Source of the DNA: Clostridiales bacterium
Lineage (GTDB): Bacteria > Bacillota > Clostridia > Oscillospirales > Butyricicoccaceae
Assembly (NCBI GenBank): GCA_022775385.1
Contig: JALFIV010000042.1
Location: 1 to 36,581 of the forward strand
Length of the DNA stretch: 36,581 nt
Reading direction: 5' to 3'
The first letter of the stretch is position 1. Every line of letters starts with the position of its first letter. The translations under genes were made by a program, and so were the position numbers. Positions 32,299 through 36,581 of this stretch are shown piece by piece. The notes below the pieces were generated by a model that searched no databases, was not told where the DNA came from, and was given only the letters and a program-made list of their open reading frames with translations.

Positions 32299-32341
32299 AA
32301 AAGAAAAGGCACAATCCCTTTCCGGAAATTGTGCCTTTTTT
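32299..32341 (-). terminator. intrinsic terminator of the LacI gene
   Basis: GGCACAAT (32308-32315) pairs with ATTGTGCC (32328-32335) around a 12-base loop, with TTTTCTTT on the minus strand and TTTTTT on the plus strand. The stem contains the same GCACAA/TTGTGC words as the operators. Confidence 0.85.
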
Positions 32342-32353
32342 GTGTTTTACCGC

Positions 32354-33406
32354 TCAGCAATCGAGATTCTCCGAGCACATCACCGAAATGCCGGAATAAT
32401 ACCGGTCGCAGTCCGGCTCGATGTTTTTCTGCAGATACTCCCGCAGCAGAATCAGCGGACGATATCCCTGCTGATACAGATCCTGTGTGATGGCAAAGTC
32501 AATCTCCCCCATGCGCAGCAGCCGTTTGGTCGCGTCGGTCAGGTCGTGGCAGATGATGGACACCTTTCCGGTCATCCCGACGTCGCGGACCGCCTGTACA
32601 CAGCCGGTCACACTCTGGTTGGCCATATAGATTCCCTTGATTGTGGGATCGTCGGTCAGTGCCTGCCGGATCTTCTGATACGTCAGAGAGTAATCGTTAT
32701 AGGTCTCGATGATCTTGAGATTGCCGCCGCTGAAGCCGCGCTCATAGATGCGTTCACAGAATCCCTGCAGACGCAGACGATGTGCGTGGAACTCCGGATT
32801 TCCCAGCGTAATCAGCAGCGTATCCTCCGTTCCGATACATTTTGACATCAATTCACCCGCAATCCGGCCGCTACGCACGACGGGCTGTCCCACAAAGCAC
32901 AGACGCTCGCTGTCGGGGATATCCGAATTGAACGTTACAACCGGAATATTCCGCCCGTGCAGCTCGTTGATCTTTGCGACAATGCGGTCGCTGTTCATCG
33001 TAAACAGGGAGATTCCCTGCGCGCCGCGCGAAACCAGATCCTCTATGCGCTCGACACATTCGTCCTGCATTGCGGTCTCACACTCCTCAACCAGGACATC
33101 CACCATATAATCCTGCAGCAGATGGCTCGCATCCGCGATGCCGCGCAGAAATTCACTCTTGATGTATCCGTTTTCGTTGGAGAGCAGCACGCCGATCTTA
33201 CAGGGACGAATCTGTGCCGACGGCAGCCCGAGCGCAATCGCCTGCTCCTCCTTCGGCGGGACGTAACCCAGCTCCTTCATCGCCCGAACAATCCGCTCAT
33301 ACAGCTCCGGCTTGACATGCGGACGCTGATTCAACACGCGGTCTACCGTGCCGCGGGAAACCCCTGCGCGCTCGGCGACCATATTGATGGTGACTTTTCT
33401 CGGCAC
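32354..33406 (-). CDS. LacI-family repressor of the inositol-type operon
   Basis: 350-residue regulator. The N-terminal helix-turn-helix (about 4-24: VTINMVAERAGVSRGTVDRVLNQRP) and the hinge are followed by a periplasmic-binding-protein-like sensor (CKIGVLLSNENGYIKSEFLRGI, NIPVVTFNSDIPDSERLCFVGQP). I place the start at the GTG at 33406, nine bases after AGAGGG, giving MPRKVTIN as in relatives; the ATG at 33424 has no binding site. Its own promoter and the iolE promoter share one operator at identical spacing, strong evidence for autoregulation and control of the operon. The inducer is probably an inositol-derived compound. A paralogue lies at 34903-35922. Confidence 0.9.
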   Translation of the reverse strand: MPRKVTINMVAERAGVSRGTVDRVLNQRPHVKPELYERIVRAMKELGYVPPKEEQAIALGLPSAQIRPCKIGVLLSNENGYIKSEFLRGIADASHLLQDYMVDVLVEECETAMQDECVERIEDLVSRGAQGISLFTMNSDRIVAKINELHGRNIPVVTFNSDIPDSERLCFVGQPVVRSGRIAGELMSKCIGTEDTLLITLGNPEFHAHRLRLQGFCERIYERGFSGGNLKIIETYNDYSLTYQKIRQALTDDPTIKGIYMANQSVTGCVQAVRDVGMTGKVSIICHDLTDATKRLLRMGEIDFAITQDLYQQGYRPLILLREYLQKNIEPDCDRYYSGISVMCSENLDC

Positions 33407-33437
33407 AATGACCAACCCTCTCATATGATTTACTCAA

Positions 33438-33455
33438 TTGTGCTTTTTCGCACAA
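33438..33455. promoter_or_regulatory. operator of the LacI gene (autoregulation)
   Basis: TTGTGC TTTTTC GCACAA, extended by A and T to seven-base arms. It lies four bases below the -10 box, over the predicted start, as in the iolE promoter. Confidence 0.85.
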
Positions 33456-33459
33456 TCCA

Positions 33460-33488
33460 AGTATGACAGAATTCCAGTCGCCTGTCAA
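33460..33488 (-). promoter_or_regulatory. sigma-A promoter of the LacI gene
   Basis: Minus strand TTGACA (33483-33488), 17 bases, CATACT (33460-33465). Confidence 0.82.
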
Positions 33489-33528
33489 GACCGTTCTCCC
33501 GTATTCCAAAGAAATCAATCCGCCCCAT

Positions 33529-33566
33529 AAAAAAACAGACTGCCGACACATCCGACAGTCTGTTTT
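33529..33566 (-). terminator. intrinsic terminator of the second dehydrogenase
   Basis: Minus strand AAACAGACTG pairs with CAGTCTGTTT around a 13-base loop, followed by more T. Confidence 0.9.
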
Positions 33567-33588
33567 CTCTTTGATTGCTCGGTCAAAC

Positions 33589-34602
33589 TCAAATCTTCAC
33601 AATCGCGCCGCTCTTCCACGACTCCGTGGTCTTGAACGCGATATCCGTGGACTTGGTTCCGTCATACACCGTGACGCCCGGCTTTCTGCCCTCCGCGATG
33701 CAGTCGATGAACTCCTGCATCTCCAGCCGATACGCCTCGGCAAAGCGAACCGGGAAGCTCTCGACACACTCCTGAACCGCGCCGTGCTCGTTGTACAGCA
33801 CCGCCAGATTTTTCTCCGGAACCGGACTGATGCGGATGGAGCCCTCCGTGCCGATGATCTCGGTCTCGACATGATAGCCGTGCGGCGCGGTGCGTCCGAC
33901 ATGGACGATGCCGATCGCGCCATTTTCACACTGATAGGTCGCCACGCCGGTCTCGTCGTCTCCGACCGCCGTAAATCCCGGGTGCTTGAACGTCGTGCCC
34001 ATCGCGTGAACCTGAACCGGCTCGCTGCCGAGGAACCAGCGCATCAGGTCGATGTCGTGCACCGCCATGTCGATAAAAATGCCGCCGGAGGTCTCCGCAA
34101 ACTTGATCGAGCCCTCGACGAGCGACTCCGGATCGACGCCGGTCGCCTTGACCATGTACGGCGTGCCGATTGCGCCCGCGTCGATCTTCTGCTTGGCATA
34201 TGCGTAGGACGGATCGTAACGGCGCATGAAGCCGATGAAGAACACCTTGTCCGGATGGCGCTCGACCGCAGCCTCCGCGAGTTTGCACTGCGCGACATCC
34301 ACACCGAGCGGCTTGTCGGTGAACACGTGCTTGCCGGCATCCAGCGCCGCCTCAATCTGCCAGCAGTGCTCGGACGAGGTGGTGACGATGGCGACCGCGT
34401 CGATGTCCGCCTGTTCAATCATCTCGCGGTAGTCCGTGTAGACGTCCGTGACACCCAGATTTGTTTTCGCATATTCCAATTCTTCCGACACAATCGAGCA
34501 CGCCGCCGTCAGCTGTGCATTCGGAATCTTGAACGCAATGTTTGCCGCGTGGATCTTGCCCAGACGTCCGAGTCCCGCGATTCCAACCTTGATCTTTACC
34601 AT
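33589..34602 (-). CDS. Gfo/Idh/MocA oxidoreductase, inositol 2-dehydrogenase (IolG)-like
   Basis: 337-residue NAD-dependent dehydrogenase. Rossmann motif GLGRLG (10-15), TDKPLGVDVAQC (DKP at 96-98 where EKP is commoner), GFMRRYDPSYAYAKQKIDAGAIG, and active-site DMAVHDIDLMRWFLG. The C-terminus EAYRLEMQEFIDCIAEGRKPGVTVYDGTKSTDIA is strongly IolG-like. Expected reaction: myo- or scyllo-inositol to inosose. GGAGGA lies seven bases before the ATG. It has its own promoter and terminator, so it is not part of the iolE operon. The operator motif of that operon is absent from its promoter. Confidence 0.9.
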   Translation of the reverse strand: MVKIKVGIAGLGRLGKIHAANIAFKIPNAQLTAACSIVSEELEYAKTNLGVTDVYTDYREMIEQADIDAVAIVTTSSEHCWQIEAALDAGKHVFTDKPLGVDVAQCKLAEAAVERHPDKVFFIGFMRRYDPSYAYAKQKIDAGAIGTPYMVKATGVDPESLVEGSIKFAETSGGIFIDMAVHDIDLMRWFLGSEPVQVHAMGTTFKHPGFTAVGDDETGVATYQCENGAIGIVHVGRTAPHGYHVETEIIGTEGSIRISPVPEKNLAVLYNEHGAVQECVESFPVRFAEAYRLEMQEFIDCIAEGRKPGVTVYDGTKSTDIAFKTTESWKSGAIVKI

Positions 34603-34636
34603 AATATAATCCTCCGTTAAAATTGGAAAAATTGCG

Positions 34637-34689
34637 AATAATCCAGTTTATTAAAACTTTTCTCGCGTTTTTGTTTTGCTGGATTTATT
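34637..34689. repeat. inverted repeat in the second dehydrogenase leader
   Basis: AATAATCCAG (34637-34646) and CTGGATTTATT (34679-34689), inverted with one bulge. The outer arm touches the -10 box. It could be paired operator half-sites. Confidence 0.4.
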
Positions 34690-34715
34690 ATAATCTTCTC
34701 CCTCTCTCCCGTCAA
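34687..34715 (-). promoter_or_regulatory. sigma-A promoter of the second dehydrogenase
   Basis: Minus strand TTGACG (34710-34715), 17 bases, TATAAT (34687-34692). Confidence 0.85.
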
Positions 34716-34860
34716 TTGTCCCGCCTGCATTTCGGATTATTTCCGTTTTTGCGGAATATTTTTTGTGGATTCTGTCCCCGATGCCCCATGATTCTTCACT
34801 TTTTCCGCCGTGCCTCGTGCCTTTTTTGTGAAAAGTAACAATGCCTTTTTCCGCTTGCTC

Positions 34861-34869
34861 TGGTATACT
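34861..34869 (+). promoter_or_regulatory. extended -10 promoter of the second LacI gene
   Basis: TGGTATACT, an extended -10 element, with no good -35 hexamer at the usual distance. Confidence 0.55.
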
Positions 34870-34881
34870 GGAATCAATTCC
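34870..34881. promoter_or_regulatory. candidate operator of the second LacI gene
   Basis: GGAATCAATTCC, arms of five bases around CA, directly below the -10 box over the predicted start. This is where an autoregulatory LacI site would sit. It differs from the TTGTGC operator. Confidence 0.45.
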
Positions 34882-34902
34882 GACCGAGAGGAGATTCCCC
34901 CG

Positions 34903-35922
34903 ATGAAACCCACCATCCGCAGTATCGCCGCAATGTGCGGCGTCTCGCGCGGCACCGTCGACCGCGTCCTGCACAACCGCCCGGGTGTCGATCCCGCCGT
35001 CCGCCGCCGTGTCCTGCGCGCCGTCGAGAAAACCGGCTACACCCTGCCGGACACCGCCGTCCCCGCGGGACATGCCCCGTGCGTCGGCTTTATCATGACC
35101 AAATGGGAGAACAGCTATTTTGAAAAACAGACCCAATCCGGCATCCGGCGCGCCAAACGGTTTCTGCGTGCGGGCGATCTGCATCTGCTCGTCGAGACCA
35201 TGGACAGCCGCTCGGACACCGAATACATCCGCCGGATCTACAACCTTGTGGATGCCGGTGCACGCGGCATCATCCTGAATGCGGCGGACACCGACCTGAT
35301 CCGCACGGCGATTGAGGATCTCAGCGGCAGGGGGATTCCGGTCGTCACCTACAACTCGGACATCCCGTTGAGCAGCCGTGTCTGCCACGTCGGACAGGAT
35401 CTCGCCAAGAGCGGGCAGATTGCCGCCGGTCTGCTCTCCCGCAGTATCGGTCCACAGGATCACATCCTCGCCGTGACCGGCAATCTGGAATTTCTCTCCC
35501 ACCGCAGCCGTATCGACAGCTTTTACAGCCATGCCGCCTCGCTCGGCATCGCGGGCGACCGCATCCGCCTGTCCGAGTGCTATGAACGCTACGATCTGAC
35601 CTATGATACCATCGTCTCCGCCTTGCGCACGGACAGCCGCATCCGCGGCATCTATATGGGTGCGGAGAGCGTCCCCGCCTGTCTGGACGCCGTCCGCAAG
35701 ATCTGTCCGCGCGGCGGCATCCATGTCGTCGTCAATGATCTCACCCCGCCGGCGGTCCGCGGACTCAAAAGCGGCCGCATCGACTTTGTGGTGGAGCAGG
35801 CGTTTTCCTCGCAGGCCTACGAGGCGATTCTCATCCTGTATTCCCTGCTCGCGCATCGCCGGATGCCCAAAACACCGGTCCGCTTTGTCCCGACCAGCAT
35901 CTATACCAAGGAACTGCTGTGA
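34903..35922 (+). CDS. LacI-family transcriptional regulator (paralogue)
   Basis: 339-residue regulator. Helix-turn-helix TIRSIAAMCGVSRGTVDRVLHNRPGV near the N-terminus, then a sugar-binding-protein-like sensor (CVGFIMTKWENSYFEKQ, GIPVVTYNSDIPLSSRVCHVGQDLAKSG, RIRGIYMGAESVPACLDAVRK). The sensor and recognition helix resemble the other LacI protein in this window, so they are probably paralogues with related ligands. GAGAGGAG precedes the ATG at 34903. It is transcribed divergently from the second inositol-type dehydrogenase, its likely target (inference). It ends in a terminator shared with the small gene on the other strand. Confidence 0.9.
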   Translation: MKPTIRSIAAMCGVSRGTVDRVLHNRPGVDPAVRRRVLRAVEKTGYTLPDTAVPAGHAPCVGFIMTKWENSYFEKQTQSGIRRAKRFLRAGDLHLLVETMDSRSDTEYIRRIYNLVDAGARGIILNAADTDLIRTAIEDLSGRGIPVVTYNSDIPLSSRVCHVGQDLAKSGQIAAGLLSRSIGPQDHILAVTGNLEFLSHRSRIDSFYSHAASLGIAGDRIRLSECYERYDLTYDTIVSALRTDSRIRGIYMGAESVPACLDAVRKICPRGGIHVVVNDLTPPAVRGLKSGRIDFVVEQAFSSQAYEAILILYSLLAHRRMPKTPVRFVPTSIYTKELL

Positions 35923-35958
35923 GCGGGAGACGACACGCCGCTTTAAGATAGGCAAAAC

Positions 35959-35993
35959 AAAACCGCCGATCCGAAGATGGGCGGTTTTACTTT
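35959..35993. terminator. bidirectional terminator of the LacI paralogue and the small gene
   Basis: AAAACCGCC (35959-35967) pairs with GGCGGTTTT (35980-35988). T-runs follow on both strands. The stop codon of the small minus-strand gene lies within it. Confidence 0.88.
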
Positions 35994-36139
35994 ATCTTAT
36001 TCTTTTTCTTCCACTTTTCAAAGGATTTCTTTGCTCGTTCCGGTGCTTTGTCAGTTAATGTAATTGAATTCTTCTCTACATCAACAATATACCATTTAGG
36101 ATTCTCCGACCAGATCAGCAACTCCGATCTTCGTTTCAT
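35987..36139 (-). CDS. small AT-rich protein of unknown function (50 residues)
   Basis: A short frame beginning MKRRSELLIWSENPKWYIVD and ending in a lysine-rich tail (EKWKKKNKIK). The evidence that it is a real gene is strong: AGGAGGTGATCC, a near-perfect match to the 16S anti-Shine-Dalgarno, precedes the ATG with eight bases between AGGAGG and the start; a full promoter with TATAAT lies directly upstream; and it ends in an intrinsic terminator. Its codons are AT-rich (AAA, ATT, TTA), unlike all its neighbours, suggesting recent transfer or small-gene status. The pattern PKWYIVDVEKNSITLTDKAPERAKKSFE reminds me of small uncharacterised proteins in gut Firmicutes, but I cannot name a family. 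Confidence 0.78.
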   Translation of the reverse strand: MKRRSELLIWSENPKWYIVDVEKNSITLTDKAPERAKKSFEKWKKKNKIK

Positions 36140-36158
36140 ATGGATCACCTCCTATTCC

Positions 36159-36187
36159 ATTATACCTGACACGCTCCGGTCTTTCAA
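36159..36187 (-). promoter_or_regulatory. sigma-A promoter of the small gene
   Basis: Minus strand TTGAAA (36182-36187), 17 bases, TATAAT (36159-36164). The predicted leader is only about a dozen bases and starts at the Shine-Dalgarno. Confidence 0.8.
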
Positions 36188-36325
36188 GCCGGTGTCATGC
36201 GGATGGGTGGACTATTCTTTGCATGGTACGACAGGATTCTCCTCATTTTCCCACAGCGCCCGCATAGAATAATCGAACCGTTTATCATGCTGAGCTGTTT
36301 TACCGTTCTCTTCATACGATAACAA
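36188..36325. other. intergenic stretch with a possible gene remnant
   Basis: A minus-strand frame from a TTG at 36325 to a TAG at 36212 gives 37 protein-like residues (YEENGKTAQHDKRFDYSM and so on) with no ribosome binding site. Another frame gives a 44-residue peptide with CGRCG. Neither is convincing; at most this is a decayed gene. Confidence 0.3.
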
Positions 36326-36365
36326 GCGCCCCCTGGTAAGCGGAAAGCCGTTTACCGGGGACGCC
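36326..36365 (-). terminator. hairpin terminator of the TIM-barrel gene
   Basis: A long stem pairs GCG, CCCC, GGTAA and CGG with their complements around a CTTT loop, with a few mismatches. The T-run is weak (CTTGTTAT). It lies 33 bases below the stop codon. Confidence 0.7.
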
Positions 36366-36397
36366 CTTATTATGCTGTTTTCAATGCAGCACGGTAC

Positions 36398-36581
36398 TTA
36401 CTTCTCAATTGCCTTGAATGCAGCCGCCTGTGCGGTCATACCGCGCTCGGATGCGAGACGCTCGATGGAGGACGCACCGAAGAATCCGTCGATCTCCGGA
36501 ACATTCTTGATGATGTACGCCGCATCTTCCGGATCGGCAATCGGTCCGCCGTGGCAGATAACCATGACATCCGGATTGACC
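36398..36581 (-). CDS. phosphoenolpyruvate hydrolase-like TIM-barrel protein (5' part beyond window)
   Basis: The last 61 residues of a protein: VMVICHGGPIADPEDAAYIIKNV, then DGFFGASSIERLASERGMTAQAAAFKAIEK. This C-terminus is characteristic of the PEP-hydrolase-like TIM-barrel family (PF09370), proteins of about 275 residues often found near sugar or polyol catabolic genes and Tm-1-like UPF0261 partners. The start is outside the window. Function is not established for most members. Its position beside LacI regulators and inositol-type dehydrogenases fits that company. Confidence 0.85.
   Translation of the reverse strand, partial: VNPDVMVICHGGPIADPEDAAYIIKNVPEIDGFFGASSIERLASERGMTAQAAAFKAIEK

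Larger units (their letters stand above)
31940..32353. other. AT-rich regulatory gap between iolE and the LacI gene
   Basis: This stretch is far more AT-rich than the genes around it. It contains the iolE promoter and operator, further half-sites, and the LacI terminator. A 75-residue minus-strand frame (32068-32295) lacks a ribosome binding site and overlaps these sites; I do not call it a gene. Confidence 0.7.

Noticed and set aside
1..36581. CRISPR arrays, insertion sequences, tRNA or rRNA genes
   Set aside because: No regularly spaced repeats, transposase motifs, terminal inverted repeats or tRNA-like cloverleafs were recognised when reading both strands.

Overview
This window reads as chromosomal DNA of a GC-rich, strictly anaerobic, spore-forming Clostridia-type Firmicute, probably a gut Oscillospirales relative. 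That placement is inference. It rests on the sporulation gene ytaF, an S-box (SAM-I) riboswitch before metK, a bacterial type A RNase P RNA, AGGAGG-type ribosome binding sites with frequent TTG starts, sigma-A promoters spaced 17 bp, an oxygen-sensitive 2-hydroxyacyl-CoA dehydratase activase system, and GC-ending codons. Those codons create very long antisense reading frames that are not genes. No tRNA, rRNA, CRISPR array, transposase or phage gene was seen.

Layout. (1) 1-3936, minus: the start of an exopolysaccharide operon with a polyprenyl-phosphate sugar transferase, a chain-length regulator carrying what looks like a decayed tyrosine-kinase domain, and UDP-glucose dehydrogenase cut by the window edge. 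(2) 4061-8435, minus: a two-gene operon for a giant acyl-CoA dehydratase activase and its dehydratase partner, overlapping by 17 bases. (3) 8629-11743, minus: a CrtI-like FAD oxidoreductase and a lone DltA-like adenylating enzyme. (4) 11792-15440, plus: SAM-I riboswitch and metK, then a DbpA-type DEAD-box helicase. (5) 15508-17065, plus: a two-gene unit of a Ser/Gly/Tyr-repeat protein and, overlapping by one base (TGATG), a putative GT-A glycosyltransferase. This is the best candidate in the window for an undescribed system. (6) 17196-18966, plus: DeoR-type regulator and 1-phosphofructokinase. (7) 18963-20001, minus: yaiI and rplS with a long leader. (8) 20102-23796, plus: sodium-dependent transporter, cytoplasmic alpha-amylase family enzyme, ytaF. 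(9) 23797-27528, minus: RNase P RNA, murD and an Uup-type ABC-F protein. (10) 27723-28733, plus: EamA-type exporter. (11) 28745-36187: an inositol-type catabolic region with a LacI regulator, an iolE-dehydrogenase-binding protein operon, a second dehydrogenase, a second LacI paralogue and a 50-residue AT-rich gene. (12) The window ends in the 3' part of a phosphoenolpyruvate-hydrolase-like TIM-barrel gene.

How the genes work together. In the inositol region the first LacI gene and the iolE operon carry the same 18-bp operator (TTGTGC, six bases, GCACAA) at the same distance below the -10 box. This argues for one repressor controlling itself and the operon. The operon encodes inosose dehydratase, an inositol-type dehydrogenase and a sugar-binding lipoprotein, but no permease or ATPase is in the window. 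Elsewhere most transcription units are short, each with its own promoter and intrinsic terminator.
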